A DNA stretch of 64,000 nt, from NCBI RefSeq assembly GCF_036492245.1, contig NZ_AP025286.1, positions 372,001 to 436,000 of the forward strand, written 5' to 3'. The DNA is from Treponema bryantii. Its GTDB lineage: Bacteria; Spirochaetota; Spirochaetia; Treponematales; Treponemataceae. Under the pieces are notes generated by a model. The model was not told where the DNA came from. It ran no database searches and saw only the letters and a list, made by a program, of their open reading frames with translations. A program made the translations under genes and the position numbers. This document shows, in pieces, positions 56,679-64,000 of this stretch; position 1 is the first letter of the stretch; the number at the start of each line of letters is the position of its first letter.

Positions 56679-57361
56679 ATAAAGGATTTCTCGCTGTATT
56701 TGTTTTATGCCTGCTGTGTACAAGCCGCCTTTTTGCACAGACTCCTTCTGTTGTGCGTAATATCCGTCTGCCGTTGTGGGCAGAACTGGATGCATATCCG
56801 GGACTGGAACTTTCCAGTGATAAGGATGAAGACCAGTTTGATTTTCCGATTTCTCAGATGCGGAAAATGGCTCCTTTTATAGTAAACGGAATGGTCTATG
56901 GCTGGAATTTCGTTTATGTACCTTATGATAAGGCGAGAGGGGTAGAAGAGTATCTGGAAATTACAGAAATAGTTCCTTCAGATGTGATTCGCGATGGCAT
57001 TACTTATGCATCTCCGTGGATTTCAAACAATAACCTGAACTGCTGGGTCGAATATACCCGAACAGATTCTCAGGTACAAAGCTACAATCTGTGGGCATCT
57101 ATTCAGAATCCTGTTATTGCGGGAATAGGTTATGGTTCAGTTGAAAAAGGTTTTGAGGGCATAGAGGAGGCTGCCCGTGAGTCTTTGAAGGCTGCTATAA
57201 GAAATCATTATAGAAAAACAATAAAAAACAAACCAAAAGAGATTACTGGTTCTGTTTTAATCCGTAAGTTTCCCACTCTGGGTATAGATTCAGGACGTTA
57301 TGTAATAAATCTTGATTTTTTCCTAGAATGCGGTAAAATAATTGAGTATAGTGTTTATTAA
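56654..57361 (+). CDS. Secreted protein of unknown function
   Basis: The 235-residue protein has a signal peptide (GFLAVFVLCLLCTSRLFAQ). The mature region has a conserved-looking helix EGIEEAARESLKAAIRNHYR and a C-terminal beta segment RYVINLDFFLECGKIIEYSVY. No family is recognised. It overlaps the rhomboid gene and is followed 22 nt later by another secreted protein gene, so it is part of the same transcription unit. Confidence 0.6.
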   Translation: MERNVQNVNKGFLAVFVLCLLCTSRLFAQTPSVVRNIRLPLWAELDAYPGLELSSDKDEDQFDFPISQMRKMAPFIVNGMVYGWNFVYVPYDKARGVEEYLEITEIVPSDVIRDGITYASPWISNNNLNCWVEYTRTDSQVQSYNLWASIQNPVIAGIGYGSVEKGFEGIEEAARESLKAAIRNHYRKTIKNKPKEITGSVLIRKFPTLGIDSGRYVINLDFFLECGKIIEYSVY

Positions 57362-57383
57362 ACACATCAACAGGAGTTTATAT

Positions 57384-57797
57384 ATGAAGAAGATTTTATC
57401 AATACTTGCAGTTTTTGCGGTTCTTATGGGCTCTATTTTTGCTGAGACTATTGGTGATAATCCGGATGATCCGTTCGAAAGAGACAGATTTGAAAACGAA
57501 AAACTTACGACACAGATCATTGTGCCTGAAAATCAGCATTGTACAGACAAAAATGCTACGGTAAAAATTGAATATCAGCCTATGCATGATGAACTTCGTA
57601 TTTATTATGATACTCTCTATGTAACTTTTGATAAGGGAGAAGCTATGAATACAGTAATGGCTTGTCTTCAGGATTTTATAAAAGAGAATAAGTATTATAA
57701 TTATAGATATATGGAGAAAGATAAGATTAAGTCTTACAAGGATGATAGAAAACAGCGTAAGACTCTCTATGCATCTCATATTAAATTAACACGCTAA
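57384..57797 (+). CDS. Small secreted protein of unknown function
   Basis: The protein has 137 residues from the ATG at 57384, with AGGAG 8 nt upstream and a clear signal peptide (MKKILSILAVFAVLMGSIFA). The in-frame ATG at 57342 would add 14 residues in front of the signal and lies before the ribosome-binding site. The mature part is highly charged (ENEKLTTQIIVPENQH, EYQPMHDELRIYYDTLYVTF) with no known domain. It is the last gene before a terminator. Confidence 0.65.
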   Translation: MKKILSILAVFAVLMGSIFAETIGDNPDDPFERDRFENEKLTTQIIVPENQHCTDKNATVKIEYQPMHDELRIYYDTLYVTFDKGEAMNTVMACLQDFIKENKYYNYRYMEKDKIKSYKDDRKQRKTLYASHIKLTR

Positions 57798-57830
57798 CCT
57801 ATTCAGTATTTCTTTGAAATATGATAAAAT

Positions 57831-57858
57831 AAAGCCGACAGAATGCTCTGTCGGCTTT
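57831..57858 (+). terminator. Rho-independent terminator before pheS
   Basis: AAAGCCGACAGA pairs perfectly with TCTGTCGGCTTT (loop ATGC-type, 4 nt) and runs into TTTTAATTTTTT. The pheS Shine-Dalgarno follows within 13 nt, so it may also attenuate pheS. Confidence 0.85.
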
Positions 57859-57875
57859 TAATTTTTTAAAGGAGG

Positions 57876-57917
57876 TAGACCTAAAAAATTGCTTTCGCAA
57901 TTTTTCCTAACGGTCTG
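57876..57917 (+). promoter_or_regulatory. Hairpin between the Shine-Dalgarno and the ATG of pheS
   Basis: TAGACC pairs with GGTCTG, and AAAAATTGC with GCAATTTTT, around a TTTC loop. The AAAGGAGG at 57868-57875 lies directly before the hairpin, and the ATG is 4 nt after it, so folding would bring the ribosome-binding site to a normal distance from the start. Confidence 0.65.
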
Positions 57918-57921
57918 CTAT

Positions 57922-59478
57922 ATGGAAGTAACAAACATCATAAAAAATCTTCATCCGCTTGAAATTAAGGTTTTGTTAAAGTATTCAGGACAGGATGAGC
58001 TTACATCAGAAAAACTCCAGAAGGAACTGGAATACAAGGAAGGTCATGCAAATCAGGCATTCTCATGGCTTTCTGGAAAGGAACTTCTTAAAGAAATCCG
58101 CCGTACACCACATACATTTTTTGAAATTACAGAGATGGGCCGCAAGCTCGCAGAAACTGGTACTGTAGAAGAGCGCATGGTAAACTTCCTTAAAGATAAG
58201 GGGGCTCACACAATGCCGGAAATTGCAGCAGGAATTGGTCTTGAGCAGAAAGATGTTGGTTCTGCTTTTGGTCCTCTTGTAAAAGACGGCGTTCTTAAAA
58301 TGAATGCAGAAAAGAAGGTTGAATACACTGGGGCTGCTCTTCCTGAGCGCATTAAGGCAACTATGGACCTTGTAAAAAAGGCTATTTCTGCTGAAGGTGG
58401 CCTTCTTAATAAAGATGATTTGAGCGCTGCAGAAGTTTCTGCTATGGACGGCCTTGCTAAGAAGCGTGGTGCTGCAGATTCTCCATTCAAGATGATTGAA
58501 CGTGAGACTGTATTCTACAAGCTTCAGAGCGGTTTCGAAGCTGTTCGTGATGCTCTTAAGAACGCAGGTGTTACAGGTAATGAAATCGGAGAAATCACTC
58601 CAAAAATGCTTTCTTCTGGCGAATGGAAAAACGGTACATTCCGTGGATACAACATTGCAATTCCACCTGCACGTATCATTCCTGGCCGTACAAATCCATA
58701 CGTTCAGTTCCTTGAGTCTGTAAAAGACAAGCTTTGTTCTCTTGGTTTCCAGGAGTTCGATGGTCCGCTTGTAGAAACTGAATTCTGGAACGGTGATGCA
58801 TTGTTCATGCCACAGTTCCACGCTGCACGTGATATTCACGATGTATACCGCATTAAGAATCCTACACACGCAAAGTTTATTGAAGAACCATATTTGAGCA
58901 ATGTAAAGGCTGCTCACGAAACTGGTGGAAACACTGGTAGCCGTGGATGGAACTACACATTCGATAACGAGTTCACACGCCGCCTTATTCTCCGCTCGCA
59001 GGGAACTGTACTTTCTGCACACCAGCTTCACAAGGCTGAAGTTCCAGGCAAATACTTTGGTATTGCACGCTGTTTCCGCTACGATAAGGTAGATGCAACT
59101 CACCTTTCTGACTTCTATCAGACTGAAGGTATTATTGCCGGAAACGACGTAACTCTCCGCGACCTTCTTGGTATGCTCAAGATGTTCGCAACAGAAATTG
59201 CCGGAGCAGAAGAAGTAAAATATGTTCCAGGTTACTTCCCGTTCACAGAGCCTTCAATCGAAGTTCATATCAAGCACCCTGTATTGGGCTGGTTCGAACT
59301 CGGTGGTTCTGGTATCTTCCGTCCGGAAGTTACCCGTGCTATGGGTCTTGATTGTCCTGTACTTGCATGGGGTATCGGTATTGACCGTATGGCGCTTATG
59401 GCACTTGGCCTTAACGACCTCCGCGAACTCTTCTGTGAGGATATCGAGAAAGTAAGACTTAGAAAAGCTAAGTTCTAG
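57922..59478 (+). CDS. pheS: Phenylalanyl-tRNA synthetase alpha chain, archaeal/spirochaete type
   Basis: The 518-residue protein has N-terminal winged-helix modules (residues ~1-140) and a C-terminal class II core with FDGPLVETEFWNGDALFMPQ, RCFRYDKVDATHLSDFYQTE and GIGIDRMALMALGLNDLREL. This long form is the archaeal/eukaryal type known from spirochaetes, unlike the ~340-residue bacterial PheS. I choose the ATG at 57922; an in-frame TTG at 57889 would add 11 residues encoded by the leader hairpin. The beta chain is not in the window. Confidence 0.92.
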   Translation: MEVTNIIKNLHPLEIKVLLKYSGQDELTSEKLQKELEYKEGHANQAFSWLSGKELLKEIRRTPHTFFEITEMGRKLAETGTVEERMVNFLKDKGAHTMPEIAAGIGLEQKDVGSAFGPLVKDGVLKMNAEKKVEYTGAALPERIKATMDLVKKAISAEGGLLNKDDLSAAEVSAMDGLAKKRGAADSPFKMIERETVFYKLQSGFEAVRDALKNAGVTGNEIGEITPKMLSSGEWKNGTFRGYNIAIPPARIIPGRTNPYVQFLESVKDKLCSLGFQEFDGPLVETEFWNGDALFMPQFHAARDIHDVYRIKNPTHAKFIEEPYLSNVKAAHETGGNTGSRGWNYTFDNEFTRRLILRSQGTVLSAHQLHKAEVPGKYFGIARCFRYDKVDATHLSDFYQTEGIIAGNDVTLRDLLGMLKMFATEIAGAEEVKYVPGYFPFTEPSIEVHIKHPVLGWFELGGSGIFRPEVTRAMGLDCPVLAWGIGIDRMALMALGLNDLRELFCEDIEKVRLRKAKF

Positions 59479-59483
59479 AATAG

Positions 59484-59504
59484 ATCCCGAAACAAGTTCG
59501 GGAT
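59484..59504. repeat. Short palindromic repeat after pheS
   Basis: ATCCCGAA-ACAAG-TTCGGGAT is a perfect 8-bp inverted repeat six bases after the pheS stop. It is of the type often found in intergenic repeat families and may assist termination. Confidence 0.6.
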
Positions 59505-59512
59505 GACAAAAA

Positions 59513-59590
59513 GGCCGTCATTGCGAGGAGCGACAGCGACGTGGCAATCTATATAATATGGATTGCTTCGCTGCGCTCGCAATGACGGCC
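59513..59590. repeat. Palindromic intergenic repeat (CGTCATTGCGAG family), copy 2
   Basis: GGCCGTCATTGCGAG and CTCGCAATGACGGCC bound a ~78-bp imperfect palindrome with the inner pair GCAATC/GATTGC. It lies between the convergent pheS and TetR genes. It is related to 45318-45388. Confidence 0.8.
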
Positions 59591-59610
59591 TTATTTTATT
59601 TAACATTATT

Positions 59611-60204
59611 TTAAGCTTTGAATAAATCAACAGTGGTGTTCAGGGCAGCCCGAACATCTGTAACGTCGTCTTTATTCAGAACGGCAATGCGGAAGATTGC
59701 GGATTCAAGCAGGCCGTAAAGTGTATCGTTTACATCTTTTACGTTAAGTTCCTTAAACTCTTTATTCTGAATTCCCTTAATGAGGATTGTAGTCAAAAGA
59801 TGGCGCAGGCGGATAACACGGCGGCGAACACGTTCGCTTGTGTCTACACCTGATTTTTTCAGCTGCATAAGGTAATTCAAAAGAACACTGAAAAGTTTTT
59901 TATTGCTTTCGATTGAATCTGCAAGTGTTGAAAGAATTTTTCGAAGTGCAGCTTCTGCAGACAGAGTTGAATCTGCCATAATCTTTTTAAGTGCAATTTC
60001 CAGTTCTGAGAGAAGCTCTTTTATACTACCCAAAAAGATTTCATGTTTATTCTTAAAATAAATATAGAGGGTGGTACGTGTGATACCGCAGCGATCGGCA
60101 ATTTTCTGGAAGGTTGCATCTTCGTAACCTTCTTCAATAAACACGTCAAGAGATTTCTGTAAAATTTCCTGTTTACGTTTGTCGTGTTCTACCACAATTG
60201 CCAT
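59611..60204 (-). CDS. TetR/AcrR-family transcriptional regulator
   Basis: The 197-residue protein has the N-terminal TetR helix-turn-helix: EGYEDATFQKIADRCGITRT followed by TLYIYFKNKHEIF. The remaining helices would form the ligand and dimer domain. The ligand is unknown. It lies 12 nt downstream of the THUMP methyltransferase gene and is probably cotranscribed with it. No efflux gene is adjacent. Confidence 0.9.
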   Translation of the reverse strand: MAIVVEHDKRKQEILQKSLDVFIEEGYEDATFQKIADRCGITRTTLYIYFKNKHEIFLGSIKELLSELEIALKKIMADSTLSAEAALRKILSTLADSIESNKKLFSVLLNYLMQLKKSGVDTSERVRRRVIRLRHLLTTILIKGIQNKEFKELNVKDVNDTLYGLLESAIFRIAVLNKDDVTDVRAALNTTVDLFKA

Positions 60205-60216
60205 TTCGCTTTCTCC

Positions 60217-61374
60217 TTATCGCTTATAAATGTAGAATGAAGTATCCAGATTTCCAGCTTTCAGCTTTTTAATTGCCGAGGTCTTATGTCCAAAACTTTC
60301 CTGGAAGTCAGGATTAGATGTAATTACGCCAATGTCCCAGCCTTCAAAGTCTGTCCAGAGACTGCTCATATTCTTGTATAATTCACGAGCCTGTTCTTCA
60401 TCACCAAGACGTTCACCGTAAGGTGGGTTACAGAGAAGAAGTCCAGAATCATAAGGTGCTGCTAAATCTGCAAAATCAGACTGAATAAAATCCGGGCGAG
60501 GAATATGTGCACTGATATCAATTGATTTAAGTGCGCGGCCGGCCATTACGCAGGCATATTCGGCGTTTTTCTTAGCGCGTTCAACTGCAGCGTTATCAAT
60601 ATCAGAACCTGTAATACGAACTTCTACGTCTGTACGGATTTTTGCTGCTTCTTCTGCTTTAATTTCCTGAGCACGTTTTTCGTTATAGATAGGAAGATTT
60701 TCAAGCGCAAAGCGGCGGCCAAAACCAGGTGCTACGTTGAAAGCATAAAGAGTTGCTTCAATTGCAATTGTACCTGAACCGCAGAACGGATCATGAAGCG
60801 GTGTTTTACGACGCCACATCATTTCCTGAAGGAGAGTAGCAGCAAGTGTTTCGCGGAGAGGTGCAATACCACCATCTACACGGTAACCGCGTTTGTGAAG
60901 AGGAAGTCCCGAAAGGTCCAGAAGAACCAGAACTTTATTTTCATCAACATAAACACGGACATTGCTTTCTTCACCGGTTTCCGGCATAGAAGCCATGTGC
61001 CATACATCTCCGAGTTTTGAATAGATAGCTTTGTGAACAATTCCCTGAATAGAGTGTTCAGAGTTGAGTTTACTCTTGTAAGAACGCACCTTGTCTACAA
61101 TGACACGTGAATCCTTTCGTAAAAAATCCTGCCAGTTTACAGCGTAAGTTCCATCGTAAAGTGCATCAAAATCAAGAGCATCATATTCTGCAAGCTGAAG
61201 GTAAACACGGTCTGCTGTTCTCAGACAAAGATTTGCTTTGAATAAAGCATCGTCATCACCAAAAAAAGAAACTCTTCCCGGTGCGTTTCCATTGAGTTTA
61301 TAACCTAAATGTTTAATTTCGTTGCCGAGAATTCGCTCGGCACCAACTGCGCATAATGCGACCAGAGTATTCAT
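60217..61374 (-). CDS. THUMP-domain class I RNA methyltransferase (RlmL/TrmN-like)
   Basis: The 385-residue protein starts with a ferredoxin-like/THUMP region (about 1-160; SEHSIQGIVHKAIYSKLGDV) followed by a UPF0020-type Rossmann domain with motif I PLHDPFCGSGTIAIEATLYA and the catalytic NPPYGERLGDEEQARELYKN. It most likely makes N2-methylguanosine in 23S rRNA (as the RlmL N-terminal half) or in tRNA. It lacks the second RlmK domain. Confidence 0.88.
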   Translation of the reverse strand: MNTLVALCAVGAERILGNEIKHLGYKLNGNAPGRVSFFGDDDALFKANLCLRTADRVYLQLAEYDALDFDALYDGTYAVNWQDFLRKDSRVIVDKVRSYKSKLNSEHSIQGIVHKAIYSKLGDVWHMASMPETGEESNVRVYVDENKVLVLLDLSGLPLHKRGYRVDGGIAPLRETLAATLLQEMMWRRKTPLHDPFCGSGTIAIEATLYAFNVAPGFGRRFALENLPIYNEKRAQEIKAEEAAKIRTDVEVRITGSDIDNAAVERAKKNAEYACVMAGRALKSIDISAHIPRPDFIQSDFADLAAPYDSGLLLCNPPYGERLGDEEQARELYKNMSSLWTDFEGWDIGVITSNPDFQESFGHKTSAIKKLKAGNLDTSFYIYKR

Positions 61375-61435
61375 ACTGGTCTAAATTACCATTTTTACAA
61401 TTTTTGTTCAATTGTCATTTTGCGCAGCGGCGTGA

Positions 61436-62284
61436 TTAGTATATTGTTGCGGAGTAGTCGAAACCGTCAGTGCCTAATTGTGATGGCACAACAATTTTTT
61501 GTGAGCTTCCGACACCTGTAACTTTGATTGCTGTTGGTTCAGTCCAGATAACTTCTTTAATCAGTCTGTCTTCTATAGGTTTAGAATCATCATCAAAAAT
61601 CATTTTTTGTCCAACAATACCGTTGATGGTTAATTCAGTGTCCAGAAATTCAGGAGGAAGAAGTCCTAAGAGCGGTAGTGTTGTTCCGCTTGCAATTGAA
61701 GGAAGCGCGAAGGTTTGAGTAGCAGTTTCGCTTTGAATAATCAACATTGGGTAGTAACTGTCTGTTATATATTCAGGAAAGTCAGGTACCACAATTGTTC
61801 CGTTTATTTCTATAGTGTGATTATCTTTGTTGTATTTCAGGCTGACACCTGTTGTTCTGAAAGTTAAATTATCAGATTCATAATAGCAAGAATCAAATTC
61901 AGAGGCTTTTATTTCTATAACGTCTGACCATTTTGTATAATAATATTCTCCGTCTATATTGTAACGGACTCGATAATCATAAGAATGTCCATCTTTAATA
62001 AGTTTATCAATAAAACGATAATTCTTATTATCATTTAAAAGTGCAAGAGGATGATTTAGAAGAGCAATTGTTGTAACAACATCAGTATCTTTGTCTCTTC
62101 TGTATACATTCAAATATTTAGTTTTTGAGTTTACTTTAGGAATAATAAGTGTAACCTGCTTATCTGATAAATCAACACCAGGCTTATCATACAAATTTGT
62201 ATCGTCAAATTCTAATTTACAGGAAAAAAGAGTTATTCCGAGAAAAGTGATAAGAAATAAAAATATAGAAGTTCCCTTTTTCAT
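61436..62284 (-). CDS. Putative lipoprotein
   Basis: The protein has 282 residues from the ATG at 62282-62284, with GAGG 9 nt upstream. The signal peptide ends LFSC, so lipidation at that Cys is likely. The mature part contains fibronectin-like strands (DKQVTLIIPKVNSKTKYLNV, SYDYRVRYNIDGEYYYTKWS). It lies 66 nt downstream of the GH10 lipoprotein gene, suggesting a carbohydrate-related surface role, but the function is unknown. Confidence 0.65.
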   Translation of the reverse strand: MKKGTSIFLFLITFLGITLFSCKLEFDDTNLYDKPGVDLSDKQVTLIIPKVNSKTKYLNVYRRDKDTDVVTTIALLNHPLALLNDNKNYRFIDKLIKDGHSYDYRVRYNIDGEYYYTKWSDVIEIKASEFDSCYYESDNLTFRTTGVSLKYNKDNHTIEINGTIVVPDFPEYITDSYYPMLIIQSETATQTFALPSIASGTTLPLLGLLPPEFLDTELTINGIVGQKMIFDDDSKPIEDRLIKEVIWTEPTAIKVTGVGSSQKIVVPSQLGTDGFDYSATIY

Positions 62285-62350
62285 AATACAATACCTCATT
62301 TTAATATCGGCAGAAAAAAGGAACTTCTTTAATGGAATATGGCGTTGGAT

Positions 62351-64000
62351 TTATTCGTTTGCAGCTTCGATTACACCGTAGTAAGCAGGTTTACAGTGGA
62401 ATTCTTTATCCTTAAATAAAAGAGGATATTGAGTATGGCCCTTATGCATGCCGTTAAGCCAGGTCCATTCGTCGCGTACACCCCAGAGAGTAACACCTTC
62501 TATACCATTTTTACCGGGCTGTTTACGGTTCTTAATGAACATTGTAAACCAGATTTTATAGAAGTCTTTAAGGCGCATTGCATTGTATGATGCACTGCCA
62601 TTTGCAACATCCATTTCTGTAATCTGAACATTGATTCCTTTTGAAAGGAAGTTTTGAACGGCTTTTTCAAAGTTTGCGGCAGAATCATTTATGCCGACAT
62701 GTGTCTGCATTCCAGCTGCATCAATACGTGCATCTGGTGCTGCCTGAATTGCATCAATGATTTTGCAGATTGCTCTGTTTTTGTTTGTGGATGCACAACC
62801 GTAATCGTTGTAAACAAGTTTTACATCTTTTGGAGCATATTTATTTGCATAACGGAAGGCATTTACAATAAAGGTTTCATTTTTATATACTGCAAACCAG
62901 TTGCTTGAACCTGCATCACGAAGGAAATTTGCATCTGTAGCATTGTCTGAGGCTGCTTCATTTACAACATCCCATGCGAGAATCATATGTTCACCATTGT
63001 TGTTTTTCTTTTCCCATTCTGCAACATGCTGAAGAACTGTTTTAATATACCATTCCATTCGGGCATTCATTTCATCTGGACTTACAAGGGCAGTTTCCCC
63101 GTTATGACCATAGTTTTTCTGGAAGAACCAGGCCGGAGTCTGACTGTGCCATACAAGAGTGTGGCCACGGAGCTTTAAGCCGAGTTTTTTCATGTCAGAA
63201 AGAATGCTGTCCATCTGCTTAAAGGTTGGAATGTCTGCTGGAACTTCGTAGAGATTTCCATCTTCTCCACGGAATTCTGTAAGTTTATTGGGTTTATTCC
63301 ATCCGAATATAAAATCAGGTTTAAATTCGTTTTCCATAGTAATTACACTTGCATGCAGTGGAAGCCCCTGCTGTAAAAGAGGTTCCTTGAAGGTGTTATT
63401 ATAGGAAACACAGAAGCCAAAATAATCAAAATAATCTTTCAGAACATCTTTTACACCAGTAACTTCTGTCCAGACTTCCGGTTGAGGAGCACCTTTTGTA
63501 AGACCTTCTCCATTGAGACGAAGTTTGAAGTTTTTAATGTATACAGTTGCTTCCTTGTTGAGTGTGCCCCCGGAAACATACAGCTGTCTTTTTCCGGAAA
63601 GATGGAGTGTAAGATGTTTATTTACGCTGAACCATTTTCCGTTATCTACCTTTCTGTCAAAAAGTTTTGGGAAGTTTTCTTCCAGTTCATTGATCATCCA
63701 TATCACCTGAGTTTTTTTAGTAGTGTTATCATCAATGAACATTTCGCAGGAAAGCTGTATTTCAATATCTTTTCCTTCATAAGGAGATAAATCTATTGAA
63801 ACAGGATTTGCACGCGAAGTATCGTGAAGTCTTACCTGTGTGACATTTTTATCTTTGCCAAACTTCCTATTGAAGAGAATCGCTTTTCCATCTTCATCAA
63901 TCCGGGTAATGCTCACAGAACCATCTGAATTTTCAATAGTCTGTGGAGTTTTGTTTTTTGAGCTGCAGCCTGTAATAAGAAGCAGTGCTGCTGCAATGGT
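62351..64000 (-). CDS. GH10 endo-1,4-beta-xylanase lipoprotein with N-terminal carbohydrate-binding-like domain, 5' end beyond the window
   Basis: The frame stays open to base 64000. The visible N-terminus AAALLLITGCSSKNK is the end of a lipoprotein signal peptide with lipobox ITGC, so the GTG at 63916 is not the start. About 150 residues of beta-rich, CBM-like domain precede the GH10 barrel. Catalytic parts are ILAWDVVNEAASD (acid/base Glu) and VQITEMDVANG (nucleophile Glu), with LRGHTLVWHSQTPAW and EGVTLWGVRDEWTWL. It cuts xylan at the cell surface. Confidence 0.92.
   Translation of the reverse strand, partial: TIAAALLLITGCSSKNKTPQTIENSDGSVSITRIDEDGKAILFNRKFGKDKNVTQVRLHDTSRANPVSIDLSPYEGKDIEIQLSCEMFIDDNTTKKTQVIWMINELEENFPKLFDRKVDNGKWFSVNKHLTLHLSGKRQLYVSGGTLNKEATVYIKNFKLRLNGEGLTKGAPQPEVWTEVTGVKDVLKDYFDYFGFCVSYNNTFKEPLLQQGLPLHASVITMENEFKPDFIFGWNKPNKLTEFRGEDGNLYEVPADIPTFKQMDSILSDMKKLGLKLRGHTLVWHSQTPAWFFQKNYGHNGETALVSPDEMNARMEWYIKTVLQHVAEWEKKNNNGEHMILAWDVVNEAASDNATDANFLRDAGSSNWFAVYKNETFIVNAFRYANKYAPKDVKLVYNDYGCASTNKNRAICKIIDAIQAAPDARIDAAGMQTHVGINDSAANFEKAVQNFLSKGINVQITEMDVANGSASYNAMRLKDFYKIWFTMFIKNRKQPGKNGIEGVTLWGVRDEWTWLNGMHKGHTQYPLLFKDKEFHCKPAYYGVIEAANE

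Noticed and set aside
57798-57921. T-box riboswitch upstream of pheS
   Set aside because: The leader is too short and no T-box sequence or specifier loop is visible; only a terminator and a small hairpin are present.
58063-59103. 346-codon frame antisense to pheS
   Set aside because: It is the shadow of a strongly conserved synthetase gene and is rich in Cys, Ser and Phe as expected for an antisense frame.

Overview
The window is a low-GC bacterial chromosome segment that most resembles a gut or rumen Treponema (Spirochaetota). The reasons are: a phenylalanyl-tRNA synthetase alpha chain of the long archaeal/eukaryal type used by spirochaetes; plant-polysaccharide enzymes (GH127, GH9 and GH10 families); a FlgM-like anti-sigma factor; a bactofilin/M23 peptidase pair; PSP1/RicT and YaaR proteins; and GGDEF, HDOD and GerMN proteins. 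Assignment to genus is inference from family content, not a database match.

Layout. 1-15.9 kb is ordinary chromosome: GH127 C-terminus, YkgJ, a lipid kinase, an ATPase/HDOD-type signalling protein, a SpoU methyltransferase, a degenerate iron-ADH homologue, rsmI-flgM, a solute-binding-like protein, an acyl-CoA ligase, an NlpC/P60-barrel fusion, a lipoprotein, GH9 and glmS. 16.0-17.0 kb holds repeats and a MazF toxin-antitoxin pair. 17.0-38.5 kb is an integrated mobile element bounded by two copies of a CAT-anticodon tRNA sequence (best match tRNA-Ile2). A tyrosine integrase lies just inside the right end. The element also carries a MobV-type relaxase with a candidate oriT, ParB, a probable replication or HTH protein, an XRE repressor, an AAA/DUF4143 ATPase, an AlbA_2 protein, small cargo enzymes, IS66 remnants, and a tandem array of 13 paralogous ~152-residue proteins of unknown function (20.1-26.6 kb). 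38.6-64 kb returns to core chromosome: a GGDEF protein, purF, a glutamine synthetase-ANTAR pair, GerMN, proS, a RicT/YaaR/bactofilin/M23 cluster, tatD-dusB, a GAF-GGDEF/rhomboid cluster, pheS, a TetR regulator, a THUMP methyltransferase, a lipoprotein and a GH10 xylanase.

Three things stand out. The 13-gene array looks like a diversified cassette family in which N-terminal, central and C-terminal blocks have been reshuffled; it has the shape of an immunity-type paralogue array, but no partner is visible here. The element's ends show that integration exchanged the 5' half and the promoter of the tRNA gene, whereas most known elements restore the 3' end. Expression signals are unusual: many genes start 6-10 nt after a good -10 box (predicted leaderless mRNAs), and purF, the glutamine synthetase gene and pheS have structured leaders. 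purF also contains a GC-rich palindromic insertion read in frame.
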